64,000 nt of DNA, taken from the NCBI GenBank assembly GCA_030549335.1, contig CM060195.1, forward strand, positions 1,599,501 to 1,663,500, given 5' to 3'. Origin of the DNA: Pontederia crassipes. Taxonomy: Eukaryota; Streptophyta; Magnoliopsida; Commelinales; Pontederiaceae. Below are positions 23,060-35,360 of this stretch, one piece after another. The number at the start of each line of letters is the position of its first letter. Within the stretch, counting starts at the first letter, position 1. The translations under genes and the position numbers were made by a program. A model generated the notes under the pieces. The model was not told the DNA's origin, searched no databases, and was given only the letters and a program-made list of their open reading frames with translations.

Positions 23060-23507
23060 CCTAACAACATCTGTATCAAACAATGACTCCAACAATAACC
23101 ATGTCCGCTACACAAACATGGATAGTGTCATGATAAACACTAATAAAATTGAGCCACTTGAAGAAGATCTTGAAGATGAGGCGCTACTAGTTGAAAAGGA
23201 GGAACCATCAAGCTATCGAGAGGATATAGGATATCCCAACTGAGAGGAAGCAAAGAAGAAAGAAATCGATGGAAGACTCCATTGAGAAGAAAGCAAATTC
23301 GACTCTCATTGAGCTGCCACCAGAGCCGAATCCTATAGGTCTGAAGTATATGTACAAATTGAAGAACTCAGATGGGAACATAGGCAAGCACAAGGCAACG
23401 CTATTAGATAAGGGATATGTTAAATGTCAAGGTGTTTGCACCGATGGCCAGACTTGATAAATTGCGTATCATGCTTGCTATTGCTACCAATCGAGGCCGA
23501 CAAGTTC
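23060..23507 (+). pseudogene. copia A reverse transcriptase, 5' part
   Basis: Fragments in different frames: EEPSSYREDIGYPN-WEEAKKKEID, LPPEPNPIGLKYMYKLK, KHKATLLDKGYVKCQGV and APMARLDKLRIMLAIATNRG are successive motifs of the copia RT N-terminus. It is cut at CAAGTTC by copia B and resumes at 28,155 with a tract alignable to the VHQLDVKSAFLNGELEEEVYV region of the family. Confidence 0.8.
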
Positions 23508-23853
23508 TGTTGAAATGTGGTTCAAAAAATATTATCCACATCATTTTGTATTTTGGAAAAATAAAAGTAATTATGGAGTTAGTAGACAATTGGGGTGATG
23601 TGGTACTTATGATTATGAGGTAATGTAATTAGTGGTGGAGTGTGTGCATGATCTCCAACATTTTTAGGCATGATCTCCATGTTATTACCTTCCATCTTCT
23701 AAAGTTGAATGCCTATTTATAGGTCATTTTATTTTGAGTTTCAATATGGCAAAATATATCATGCAATGATATTTCCTTTTGTCCGAAAAATTATTCCTTG
23801 ATTACTCTGTATGTGTTGAATTATTTTCCTAGTTTATCCTTTAATTTCCAACA
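23508..23853 (+). repeat. copia B 5' LTR
   Basis: TGTTGAAATGTG...CCAACA, 346 bp; contains GCCTATTTATAGG, a TATA-like region shared with the other LTR. Confidence 0.9.
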
Positions 23854-23973
23854 AGTTTGATATCAAAGTAGGTTGTGAAATAATAGGGTACCAGAAGACA
23901 TTATTTGCATATTTGAAGTTGCTAACAACTGCAATTAATCAGTGCTTCATCAAACAAAAGTGTGAATCAAATT

Positions 23974-26900
23974 ATGGCTACGAATGGTGGTAGTGTAAGT
24001 TTCTTCCAACCTTTAATTCCTATTTTCAAAGGTGATAATTATGAGTTTTGGAATATCAAAATGAAGATTTTATTTATGTCACAAAATTTTTGGGATTTGG
24101 TTGAGAATGGATATGCAAATCCAGATGAAGAAGGGAAAATAAAGGAAAACAAAAAGAAAGATACAAAGGCATTGTTTCTTATTCAATAAGTTGTGCATGA
24201 GACTATTTTTTGCAGAATTACATGTGCAGTTACCTCAAAGCAAGTATGGGGTATATTACAAAAAGAATATCAAGGAACATCAAAGGTAATAACAGTTAAA
24301 TTATAAACTCTTCGTCAAGATTTTGAGATGTTATTTATGAAATCAAATGAGTCTGTTCAAGAATTTCTATCAAGAGTAACTATTGTGTTAGCCAAATGAA
24401 ATCTTATGGAGAAAAAATTGATGATAAAACTATTGTTGCTAAAGTTTTGATGAGTTTTATCTCAAATTTTGATTATATAGTTGCTGCAATTGAAGAGTTT
24501 AAATATTTATATGTATTCTCTTTTGATGAACTAATAGGTTCTTTGCAAGCATATATAGCAAGAATGAACAGATTTACAGAAAAAATTAAAGAAAAAGCTT
24601 TTCGAGCCAAAGCAAAAGAGGCCGAGGAATAAGCCATGGTAAAGGAAGAGGCCATGGTAGAGAAATATATGATTGACAAAATGAGCAAGGACAACAACCA
24701 TTAAATGAGTACAAAAGCAAAGTTCAATGCTACTGTAAGAAGCATGGCATATTGAAGCAAATTGTTGGACTAAGACAAAGCAATTAGCAAATTTTGTTGA
24801 AGAGAAAGAAGATGAAAGTAAATTATTTATGGCATATTCACATTCTAATTATACAAATAAAATTTAGATTTTAGACAGTGTTTATTCTAACCATATGACT
24901 AAAATGAGATCATTGTTTAAAGTGCTTGATGATTCAAAGAAAAGACAGCAGATTTAGAGATAATAAACATGTGCAAGTTGACGGAGGATATACAATTGCT
25001 ATTCAACAGAACGATGGTAAAGAAAAAAATTTCAATGTTATTTTTTATGTTCCTATTTGAAGAACAATCTTTTACGCATTTGACAGTTGATGGCAAGCGG
25101 TTATTTTATTTTTGTTTGATGATGATGTTTGTTTGGTCAAAAATGAGAAATCTGGATAGATTATTGCAAAAGTTGCTATGGCAAAAAAATCGTATGTTTC
25201 CTCTGGATTTTTTAGATTTTTGTGCATTTTCAATTCATCCAATTTCTGATGCTAAACTCTGACATTTGAGGTATGGACGTCTCAACATTAATAGACTGAA
25301 ATTATTGACTATAATGAATATGATTGTTGGTCTTCCAAAAATTGATTCTCTTGATGAAGTATGTGAAGGATGCATTTTTGGAAAGCAATGCAAAAGGTCA
25401 TTTCCTGTATAAAAATTCTATAAAGCAAAGTATCATCTTGAAATTATTCATATTTATGTGGACCTATGCAAACAAAGTGGTAGTCAATATTTTGCATTAT
25501 CTATTGATGATTATTTTCGCATGAATTGAGTATATCTTTTGAAACAGAAATTCGAGACATTTGATGTGTTCAAAAAATTCAAAACTATGGTAGAAAATTA
25601 AAGTGGTTATCACATAAAAATTCTACGCACAAATAGAGGTGATGATTTTTTATCAAATGAATTTAATCATTTTTGTGAAGAATCGGAATTCAAAGATAGC
25701 TTATAGCTCCATATACGCCTCAGCAAAATGATGTTGCTAAAAGGAAAAACCGAACAATTGTGAAAATGGCAAGAAGTTTGCTAAAGAAGAAAAATGCTCC
25801 CAATACTTTTGCAGTATATCTGCTGAATACTTCTCCAACAAAAACAGTGCAAAATCAGACTCCCTATGAAGCATGAAAAGGTTGCAAACTGAAACTAAGT
25901 CAGTTGAAAGTTTTTAGGTGCGTTGCATATGATTTGAATAATTCTAAAAATTGTCAAAAGCTTGATGGCAAGTCGAAAAAATATATTTCTGTTGGCTATT
26001 CTGCTCAATCCAAAACTTATCGATTATATAATTCTTCTACTAACAAAGTAATTATTAGTATAAATTTTATCTTTGATGAAAGATGCAGTTGGGTATAGGA
26101 GGAGACAAATAGAACCAATGTGACTGATTTGCAAATTGAGTTTCCTATAGAAGATGGAAAAAATAATATTGCAGCACCAGTAAGAAATGAATGTGTTCCA
26201 AGTAGTGAAAATAATTTTTCAAAAAATTCACCTAATTCGGGAACAAGGAAATTTTGTTCTCTGCAAGAAATATATGATTCTTTTCAATTTGTTTTATTTG
26301 TCTCATATCTGACATACTTGAAAGAAAGAATGACACAATACAATGAAAGAAGAAATAATGTCTATTTGAAAGGAATCACACATGGGAAATTAGTTGATTT
26401 GTCTGACAACAAAATTTTGATTGGTTTGAAATGGGAAATTAGTTGATTTGAAAGAAGAAATAATTTTGATTGGTTTGAAATGGGTGTTTGATTGGTTTGA
26501 CTACATATCATGCATATGGAAGCATTTAGAAGCACAAAGCAAGACTTATAACAAAAGGTTATGCACAAGAGCAAGGTATAGATTTTGAAAAAACTTTTTC
26601 TCCTATTACTCGTCTTGAAATAGTGAGATTACTTCTAGACTTAGCTGCTTAATTGCAATGGCCATGTTTATCAACTTGATATAAAATTAGCTCTTTTAAT
26701 AGTAATTTGAATGAAGATGTTTATGTCAGTCAATCGAAAAGTTTTGTTATCGATGGCAAGGAAGAAAAAGTATACAAACTGAGAAAAGCTTTGTATGGCC
26801 TAAAGCAAACTCCTCGTGTATGGTACTTGATTCATTTTTTATTGACAATGATTTTCGCAGAAGTGAAATTGATCCAACACTCTACTTGAAAGAAAAAAGG

Positions 26901-27790
26901 TTGAATTTATTATAGTTTGTCTATATGTTGATGATATTCTATATATGATATTTTCCCAATTACTTGTGGCTGATTTTTAAAACATGTATGATGGTAAATT
27001 TTGAAATGACAGATGTTGGACTATTCAACTATTTTCTTGGTATAGAAGTAAAGCAAGGTGTTGATGACATATTTATTTCTCAAAATAAATATGCTAATGA
27101 TTTGTTGGACAAGTTCAATATACTCAATTATAAATCTGATGCTACTTCTATGAATGTGAATGAAAAGCTCAAACATGCTGATGAAAGAACATTTAGAAGT
27201 TTGATTTGTTGTTTAATTTATTTGACTCACACAAGACCAGATATCTCATTTTTCGTTAGCTTTGTATTCAGATTTATGCATTCTCCAACAAAACATCATT
27301 TTGAAGTAACCAACCGCATTTTGCATTATACTATCGGTATTTGGTATTCTAAAGTTTTTAATTTCATTTGACTTTATTAATAGTGATTGGGCAAGATTTT
27401 TGGATGATAGAAAGAGCACTTCAGAAAGTGTTTTTAGTCTTGGATCAGGTGCAACATCATAGTGTTCAAAGAAGCAAGCAACTTTTGCCCTCTCATCTTC
27501 TAAAGTATAGTATATTGCTGCTACATCTATTGCATGTCAAGCAATATGCTTAAGAAAAATTTTATTGGATCTCCATCAATCACATAATGAAGCAACAATT
27601 ATTTTCTTTGATACAACAATAACAATGACCAAGAATCATGTTATGCATAGACGAACAAAACATATTGAGATATATCATCAAATTGGAATTTTGTAGCACA
27701 GATGAATAAATGACAGATTTTTTTACCAAAGCTCTTCCTATTCGCAAGTATATTTTTTCCACAAAATTGCTTTGAGTCTGCAGTTTTGAA
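23974..27790 (+). pseudogene. copia B gag-pol remnants
   Basis: Gag starts MATNGGSVSFFQPLIPIF at 23,974 (DUF4219/UBN2 type: NYEFWNIKMKILF, KQVWGILQKEYQG), continuing to 24,700. The protease reads ILDSVYSNHMT near 24,870, where the usual context is LDSGCSNHMT, so the glycine is lost. Pre-integrase and integrase follow (LRYGRLNINRLKLL, CEGCIFGKQ; 25,260-26,000). RT covers 26,520-27,370 ([55 protein letters not shown]). RNase H traces extend to 27,700 (RRTKHIEI). Many stops and frameshifts. Confidence 0.85.
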
Positions 27791-27792
27791 TC

Positions 27793-27801
27793 AAGGGGGA
27801 G
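27793..27801 (+). promoter_or_regulatory. polypurine tract of copia B
   Basis: AAGGGGGAG directly before the 3' LTR, the plus-strand primer site expected for an LTR retrotransposon. Confidence 0.85.
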
Positions 27802-28149
27802 TGTTGAAATGTGATTCAAAAAATATTATCCACATCAATTTGTATTTTGGAAAAAAAAGTAATTATGGAGTTAGTGCCATAGTGGATAGTCGTGATGATA
27901 CAATAGTTATGATTATGGGGTAATGTAATTAGTGGTAGTAATGTATTATTGGTGAAATGTTTGCATGATCTCCCACATTTTTAGGCATGATCTTGTTATC
28001 TTTCATCTTCTGAAGTTATGCCTATTTATAGACCATCTTATTTTGAGTTTTATTATGGCAAAATATACTTTCTTTTCTCAAAAAATTGTTGCTTGATTAC
28101 TCTCTTATGTGCTGAAATATTTTCCTAGTTTATCTTTTAATTTTCAACA
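27802..28149 (+). repeat. copia B 3' LTR
   Basis: 348 bp, TGTTGAAATGTG...TTCAACA. Confidence 0.9.
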
Positions 28150-28154
28150 AGTTC

Positions 28155-29182
28155 ATCATTGAATGTAAAGTCAGTATTCTAAAATGGGGAACTTGAGGAG
28201 GAAGTATATGTGACACAAGTAGAGGAATTTGTAATGAAGATAAAGGAACATTTTGTGCATTGTATGGACTCACACAAGCACCATGGGCATGGAAGATTCA
28301 GCTTGACAAAAGCCTAAATAACTTGGTTTTAGTGTGTACGAGAGCAATCCATGTACACAAAGGAAGAAGATAATGAAGGTACAATTATTGGTGTTTATGT
28401 TGATGATTTTGTAGTGATAGGAGAAAACTAGGAAGAGATTGCAATGTTCAAGGAAAATTGATGAGTGATTTTGAGATGAATGACGTTGGACTATTCACAT
28501 TCTACCTTGGCATTGAGGTGGCTCAAGAAGCTTAGTGACACTTAAGCAATCGACGTATGCGAAGAAAGTTCTAACCAAATTTGGTATAGCCCAATGCAAT
28601 GCGACCAAATTTTCCATAGAACCAAAGGCGCAACTTCACAAAGATCCAGAACGGGAACTCGTGGATGAAAGCGGGTACCATTGGTATTTGTTACAGACTA
28701 TACCTGATCTACCTTTCGCAGTCGGAGTTGCTAGCACGTTCATGGAGAGACCCACAATAATGCATTACAAGACAGTGAAGAAAGTGTTAAGTTACTCACA
28801 GAGTACTATACACTATGGGATTGTATGTGAGAAAGGTGTAAAAGAGGAGCTAATCACAGGCTATAGTGATAGTAATTTAATTGTTGATCTGGATAGAAAA
28901 AACACTAGAGGAATGATATTTTACCTCAACAACAATCTTCTCTTGTGGTCTTGCCATCATGTGAAGTTGTTCATGGAAACCACGAAAGCAGCATGTCAAG
29001 CATTGTGGTTGAGAAGCTTGTTGGGAAAACTAACAAAATGGGAAATGAAATCTGTAAAGTTATTTGTTGATAATAAATCAGCCATCACACTAATTAAGAA
29101 TCTAATATTTCATGGTCATAGTAAGAACATTGACTCAAAATTTCATTCAAAAATGTGTTCAAAGGATACACATCACTACTGA
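28155..29182 (+). pseudogene. copia A reverse transcriptase / RNase H, 3' part
   Basis: Picks up after copia B. The longest open stretch (28,535-29,182, 215 codons) has KQSTYAKKVLTKFGIAQCNA, the RNase H strand GYSDSNLIVDLDRKNTRG and KLFVDNKSAITLIKN. The usual YADDMVL-type RT catalytic box is represented upstream by VYVDDFVV in another frame (near 28,395). Non-functional because of shifts and stops. Confidence 0.8.
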
Positions 29183-29299
29183 ATTTGTGTGAGCGGAGGG
29201 GCAGCATGTTGTTGCACTTACAAAAGCCTTGCTAGTGATGAAGCTGGCAATCATGCGGTACTTGCTGAGAATGCTGACGTAATGTTAGGATTAAGAATA

Positions 29300-29522
29300 T
29301 GTTAGAGATTAATCTTGGTAATCAGGTAGTTATTCAATTCTCTCTTTAGAAGATAGATATTTATCCTCTGTTTTAGTTAGTTAGGATGAGTATGAATTGT
29401 TTTTTTATTTTAGTTATTAGATTTTGTTAGAACATTGATATAACGAGCTTGAGATGATTAATGAAAAGTTGTTAGGTCACTTTCTTTTCTTCTTAATTCT
29501 ACCTAGTTCAATCCTCTGTTCG
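29300..29522 (+). repeat. copia A 3' LTR
   Basis: Homologous to 18,567-18,780. The last bases matching TCCAACA are missing, so its 3' end is truncated or diverged, and I could not find a target-site duplication. Confidence 0.65.
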
Positions 29523-29943
29523 TTTATCATGTTTTTTTACTTTCTCTTTTCTCTGTGAATTGATATTGGTTATATGCAATTACCTTAAAAATATTAATTA
29601 TATGAAACGTGTATGTCATTTTTTCTCCAAACCCGATGTTTCATATTTATCTTTATTTTCTAATTATTTAACTTTTTCATCCAATACATTAACTTAACTA
29701 CCATCCTACTTAATATATATATAGTTAAATTAGCATGTAATCACAATTTGTGATTGTATTGTGCAATATCAATCTGATAATCCAAACAAACAATTTGAAT
29801 TATTGGATCAAAATGTCAATCTAAAAAAATTCAAAGCTTGGGATTGCACAATGCATATTAGCATGCATCAGAAATTATGATTGCGTTGTGCAACTCCAAG
29901 TTTTGGAAGATTATTATCTCTATTCTATTTTTAAAATTTTATA
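29523..29943. other. AT-rich, no gene seen
   Basis: Downstream flank of copia A. A local pair of TTGTGATTGTATTGTGCA and ATTGCGTTGTGCAA-type motifs (near 29,750 and 29,880) may be an inverted or direct repeat of a small element; not resolved. Confidence 0.3.
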
Positions 29944-30780
29944 TAATTGAATGTTCTATTCTTTAGTATCATAAATATAATCAACTAAAAATTATGAATC
30001 ATCATTAACTTCCAGCCTATTAACCACTAACGAAACATCATTTATGTCTTATTAACCTTTTTCATCTGTCTTTCCCTCTCAACCAATGTAAGAACTTTTG
30101 CCTTTCCTTCTAATGAAGGGATTATTGACATAGTAATTACTTATAAATAAAAAATCATTAAAAGGCATGAGAAGGTGAAAACTATACTTTAGTGTCATAA
30201 ATATCATTACTTAATAATCATGAATCATTATTAACTCTTAACGTATCAACCATTAATGAAAGGTATATGTACCTTTTACACCTTACTAACCTTTGTCACT
30301 TTGTCTTTCCTCTCCACCAAACTAAGAACTTTTGTCATTCCTTCTAGTAAATGAATTATTTACATATTAAAAAATTATGCAGTGAGTATGGCCATGACTA
30401 CGTCACAGAGGATAGAAAATTATTTATACTAATTCGATATACTTGAAATACACCTTTGATTAAAAAAAATTGACAAACTCACAAAGATGGCATATCAGTA
30501 ATTCTTTATTTGCTGATCCCATTTTTCAAGGAACTGGTTCCTCTTTTAATGTACAAAAAATTTTTGGATCTCATGTTCGGAGAGAATGTTCTTTTGTTGA
30601 TATTATTTAGAACAAATCATTAATAGGCATGAAGTGAAAGGTATCCTTTATTGCCATAAACATCATTAACTAATAATCATGAATCATCATTAACTCTTAT
30701 GTACATGTAGTTTTTATACCATACTAACATTTTCTCACTTTGCCTTCCCTCGTCACCAACCTAAGAACTTTGAGAAGGTG
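29944..30780. repeat. three copies of a roughly 200-bp AT-rich repeat
   Basis: Copies at about 29,950-30,130, 30,180-30,360 and 30,605-30,780 share CATAAATATCATTA..., AATCATGAATCATCATTAAC, ATACTAAC/TTACTAACC and CTAAGAACTTT in the same order. Spacing between first and second is about 230 bases; the third is offset by 420. No coding content. Confidence 0.6.
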
Positions 30781-30868
30781 AAATGTCAAATAAATATTTA
30801 CTTAATTGTTCAGGTAAGGGAACATTATTTAATTTATGTTTATTATTTAATATCTTTGTTCCTTATAA

Positions 30869-31404
30869 GTGCATGTTGACATTCCTCACCATGAAATGAA
30901 ATCATTGCCACACTCGCGTGGAAATCGTCGAAAGCATTATGTATCAAAGGCCACCCTCGCTAACAAAGAGTCTTTTCCTTCCCTTCCTATGCCATCGGTC
31001 ACCACCATGGGTATCCGGACTAGGAGCCAAGGAAGGAAGACGCCTTGGAAGAGGCGAAGCTCGAGAGTGAGAGATTGAGGTTACTAGTCGAGGACCATAC
31101 AAAGTACAACGAGGTGGGGGAGATGAAAATTGCACACATAGCCAAAAACACGAAGGAGGTTTCATCAGTGCTATTGCACAAGGTGGCAACGAAGAAAGGC
31201 GTTAAGACTACTAAGGCCATCGAGGAAGCAAGAGTCGTCTCTGTGGCCACTTCTGAAATAGCAAGAAGCAAAAGTTTTCAAACCGAGAAGAAAAAGAAGA
31301 AGGCAACCTCCAAGAAGGCGACATCGCCAGTGCCTCAAGAGGGGCTCATCTGCGGCATAATCTGGGCGGAGGAGAAGTCATCCTCAAGTTCCAAAAAGTC
31401 ATAA
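30869..31404 (+). other. uncharacterised ORFs (69 and 119 codons)
   Basis: Two overlapping frames. The second (31,045-31,404) is rich in Lys, Glu and Ser with a helical, coiled-coil-like centre and a basic stretch (EKKKKKATSKKATS). I recognise no domain. It stands in repeat-rich DNA with no visible promoter or intron signals, so it could be a retroelement gag remnant, a gene fragment, or chance. Not called as a gene. Confidence 0.2.
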
Positions 31405-31489
31405 TCAAAATATTTTTTTTGATCAATTTAAATATTTCAAAATGTAAAGTCCAAAATTTGTAAAATACTTACTAATTTGTTGGCATTAT

Positions 31490-31680
31490 AAAGATAATAT
31501 GGGTAAATTACACAAATCTCCCCCAACTTTAACTCAACATGGTCCCCCAACTTCAATTTGTAATTGAAATGTCCCATCAACTTTGATTTTCTTGCACAAG
31601 GTTTCAAATTTGAGAGTTTATGTTGACTCATTTTATGTATCGTAAACTCGAGACGTAAACTCCTAGAGTTTATATACATG
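31490..31680. mobile_element. possible TIR-element arm
   Basis: GGGTAAATTACACAAATCTCCCCCAACTTT and two further TCCC(C/A)AACTT(T/C) repeats have the style of the other TIR arms in the window, but the matching opposite arm was not found. Confidence 0.3.
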
Positions 31681-32051
31681 ACTTTATGTATATATTTAAC
31701 ATTATATGTTATAAAATAATTTTGAAAAATAATTTTTTATATGTTAGTTTCATATGTAATGAATTCATTGGTTATATTTCAACTCACTCATATTAAATTG
31801 CATAATCATTCATTATTTTTAACAATTAATTACACTCTACAAGTACAATATATAAGTTGAGGCAACACATGTTGAAACGTAAAGCGTTCAAAATTTATAG
31901 ATCATATTACCAAAGTAGTCCATGAGTTATACAAATTAACACACAAAGTATTCTTAGTTGTTAAATTATGAATGTTTAATGCTATTTTCATTTCAATTTT
32001 GTCCTCAAAGTTTGGTTAAATGCCTAAATTTTGCATACGGTGATTCTACCT

Positions 32052-32131
32052 ACAGACTCTACCAACTTTACCCGAGTTTATCCGAGTTTACTTAAGTCTA
32101 CCCAAGTCCACCAGAGTCTACTCGAGTTTAC
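32052..32131. repeat. 10-bp tandem repeat, eight units
   Basis: Eight exact-length units of consensus CCGAGTYTAC (for example CCGAGTTTAT, CCGAGTTTAC, TTAAGTCTAC, CCAAGTCCAC, TCGAGTTTAC). More diverged units (ACTCGATTTC, ACTCTTGAACTCG) continue to about 32,220. Confidence 0.8.
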
Positions 32132-32469
32132 CACTAAGTCCGATTCCACTCCGGGTTCACTCGATTTCATGACTAAACTCTTGAACTCGTAAGAGTTTAA
32201 CTCTCAAACTCGAGCGTTTGTGAATCATGTTCTCGCATGCTTCGTCCACTTGACCGCTAATAGTGAGTATGCAGTTTTTATATTTCTATTTTAGAACACA
32301 ATACTATTTTCTTCTCTTAGTGGATTATAGAGATAGATTAGATTTAATTAGTTCCTTGTCGGTTCGACACTCTATTCTCTACTTTATTACTTGATACAAC
32401 TAGTGTACTTGTTAGCGGATTTATTATGCTACAACTTTTTCCTCATGAAAACTTTTTATGCACGATGCA

Positions 32470-32825
32470 ACTTTGATATGACGGTCACCAACATTTTGAG
32501 CGATCGGCAGAGCCACCCGCACGATGATTTCACGATAATGGCATCTGTTTCAGCACTGTGAGCGCGACGATCGATAACGCTGTGGTGGTGACGTGACCCG
32601 GCGCACAACGCCAGATGACGTCTATATGGCAATGCCCAATGCACGACATTCGTGCATCCTTTCGAGGAGAGATGGTAGCAGGCGATGTTTGTGCGACCAT
32701 CACTCAGGAACGTCGACTGCGAGACCATCGCGTGTGGACGTCGGCGACCTACGCATCTGCCAATTGGAGCTTGCTAGCTCCGACGGGCGGCGACAGCAGC
32801 AACCTCGTGGCTGCCGCTTTTTATT
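32470..32825. other. GC-rich island with open frames, unassigned
   Basis: A GC-rich, CpG-containing block in AT-rich surroundings, with overlapping open frames on both strands (up to 97 codons). No domain, splice pattern or repeat partner was recognised. It could be the core of a TIR element or captured host sequence. Confidence 0.3.
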
Positions 32826-35036
32826 TTTTATTTTTTTAATATTATTTTATTATATATTTATATTATTTTATTACTTTCTTAAATGACATAGGCGAAAGAG
32901 AAATGGTGCATGTGAGGGCCACATAAACGATGAAATCAGGAAATTCACTGTTAGACGAAGCGTGTAAGAAAATTAAAGATGGGGACATCCCAATTACAAA
33001 TTAAAATTGGAAGATTGTTGAGATATTGAGTCAAAGTAATTTACCAAGATAATACTTATATTTTATAAAATATAACAGAAAATTGAAATTATAGCTTAAA
33101 ACAATTTTTTTTCACAAGTATGTTACATAATTTATTGAATTGATGTTTTAAATATTCTTGCAACCGAATGTTGAATTTTTTTTCTATAAGTTATTAGTTA
33201 TTTGTAAGAAAATATAATAAGCTACGCAAAAACAAAACTACATAGTAGATCAAGTTTTTTTATATCACTATCATTTTTACTACGAGCATGTGCATGCATG
33301 TAAGTTTTTTTCTTTCTTTTAAAAGTGTGTGTGTACAAGCAGCATGCTTACATGTTTCATTATATAAAAAATGTCGAATCTGACAACACAATTGTACCAG
33401 AAATTTCATTGTAAAATTGCATGTCATATTTATTTTCTTTAAAATGAATGAAAATATGTTCACAATATTATGGAGAAAATTATTGTGTATAAGAAATATC
33501 TAGTCAATCAATTCAAAAATTACTCAGATTGAATTCTGATTGATCATGCACAACTCCTGAACAAGTACTTAAGTCTGAACTGTGCACGTGCTAAAGATCA
33601 ATTTGAGTGCCACAATATCAATAAATAACCCTTCTATTATACTTTTTTTTTAAAAAAAGAAAAAGAGTGTCAAAACCTAATTTACTCAAACATGGATCTC
33701 ACATTTTTGTTAATTAATTTGCTGGCAAAAGTTCTGCCGAGATGGTCATCCTCGATAACGTCGTCAGCTCTTTAGTCAAGAACATTTAATTTCCGAAAAA
33801 TTCTAAATCCTCCTAAAACATCCGTCTAATTTTCCTGATCCTAAAAGTTGATAAAATTATCATCAAAGTCATTGCGAGAAGTTAGGTTGATTTTTAGGTT
33901 AAAAATTAAGAGGATATAACAGGTCTCTTAATTTCTCGAGGAAGGTTATGAAATTAAGATGTTAAATAATTTGACTTAATAAAACATTTAGGACATTATT
34001 ATTTGCACTTCAAAATTTATTTAGTGTTGAAAGTGTTAGAACATTTTTATCTTTATGAAATAAAATAAAATGACAATAGTTTATTTTAAAGTGACGATAA
34101 TAATGTATTTATTTTTTTAGTCAATCCATCCATATTGAAAGTTATTAATATTTAGTTAATCTGGAAATAGAAAAAGATGTTTGCGGACGCAACTTCAATA
34201 AATCCGTAAATGGTCCCGCATGATTTTTTTTATAGTTTGGTGATTAGTAAAAATGTTCAAAGACATAAAAAAACAGTAATAGTTATAGAAGAATAGAAAT
34301 TGTTGTATTACAACTAAATTGCGGATTGGAAGACGGAATACATATAATTTTATTGCAAAAGAATGGGTTAGAAAGATTTCATTTTTTTCTCTAGTTTTGG
34401 AACACAACATTTTTACTAATTGACAATGTCAAACAAACTTGATTAGAATGTATATATTATAGTATTAATCTTGAAAAAAATATATATATAAAAATACAAA
34501 TAAGTGGCGGGTCTTAAAGTCTCCCTAGTTTGAATTAAGAATTGAATTTATTGTTAAGAATATAAAATTATAAAATGTTGTTCTTTTTAACGACTTAAAT
34601 TTTTAGAAAAATTAATTAGCACATAAGAGTTTTACTTTAAGTTGTTACTTTTCAATGCTCTCTACCTGTTACTAAAGTATTATTGTAGTCTTCCATTACT
34701 CGATCAGCAAGAAATTTTCTAGACTACTAAATTATTATAATGATTAATTTTGACTTTATATATTTGATCATAATAAGCTCATGAGCCCCCTAATTTCCCA
34801 AATGGTTCACGCCATTATTAATATACACATTTGTTTACTGGAGAATGAAAACTGTTCAACAAAATTGCCTTTTTCAACCGGTGCTCATCTCATTTAAGTT
34901 AAAAAAATTCCTAAAATGTAAAAAACAAATATCTAGAAAAAGAAATCTCAACTTTGCAGTCAAGTTAACGAAATATCATCTTGGAACTTAAATTGACTCC
35001 GTTAAAAAAGAACAATCTGAATGACACCGCAAAAGT
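32826..35036. other. AT-rich DNA, no gene seen
   Basis: About 2.2 kb with only short, composition-driven frames. No TIR pair or known motif was found. Confidence 0.4.
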
Positions 35037-35345
35037 GATCTTGGAATTGAAATTAACAAGAACCCTTAAGACAAAAAATAATCTTGGAATTTAACAAGAA
35101 CCCTTAAATAATCTTGGAATTGAAATTAACAAGAACCCTTAAAACAAAAAATAATCTTGGAATTTAACAAGAGAACCCTTAAAACAAAAAATAATCTTGG
35201 AATTTAACAAGAACCCTTAAAACAAAAAATAATCTTGGAATTTAACAAGAACCCTTAAAACAAAAAATAATCTTGGAATTTAACAAGAACCCTAAAACAA
35301 GAAAAAATAATCTTGGAATTTAAATTAACAAGAACCCTCAAAACA
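35037..35345. repeat. 38-bp minisatellite, about eight units
   Basis: Repeats of AATCTTGGAATTTAACAAG followed by AACCCTTAAAACAAAAAAT. Units vary in length through small indels (GAAATT insertions, one lost A-rich part). The array ends about 15 bases from the tRNA gene. Confidence 0.9.
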
Positions 35346-35351
35346 AATGTT

Positions 35352-35356
35352 AAAAA
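35352..35356 (-). terminator. RNA polymerase III terminator of tRNA-Gly
   Basis: TTTTT on the minus strand five bases after the tRNA 3' end. Confidence 0.75.
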
Positions 35357-35360
35357 CTTC

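Larger units (their letters stand above)
23508..28149 (+). mobile_element. copia element B, complete but degenerate
   Basis: 4,642 bases. 5' LTR 23,508-23,853 (346 bp) and 3' LTR 27,802-28,149 (348 bp), both starting TGTTGAAATGTG and ending CAACA; a weak PBS follows the first (TTGATATCAAAG, compare TTGGTATCAGAG) and a polypurine tract AAGGGGGAG precedes the second. The target duplication AGTTC shows a single clean integration into copia A. The LTRs differ by many substitutions and small indels, so the insertion is not recent. Confidence 0.93.
23503..28154. repeat. 5-bp target-site duplication of copia B
   Basis: AGTTC at 23,503-23,507 and again at 28,150-28,154, immediately outside the two LTRs of copia B. 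Confidence 0.9.
18567..29522 (+). mobile_element. copia element A (degenerate, with nested insertions)
   Basis: 5' LTR 18,567-18,792 (TGTTGGA...TCCAACA) and 3' LTR 29,300-29,522 share motifs in the same order (GAGATTAAT, CTTTAGAAGAT, GTATGAATTG, TTCAATCCTCTG). Between them, in order, are gag (about 18,890-19,560), protease (about 19,640), pre-integrase and integrase (19,990-20,820), the 5' part of RT (23,060-23,507), and the 3' part of RT and RNase H (28,155-29,182). Two insertions interrupt it: an inverted copia piece (about 20,830-22,600) and copia B (23,508-28,149). All coding parts contain stops. Confidence 0.8.

Noticed and set aside
35037..35345. Regular direct repeats resembling a CRISPR array
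   Set aside because: Units are contiguous with no unique spacers, vary in length, and the DNA is plant nuclear.
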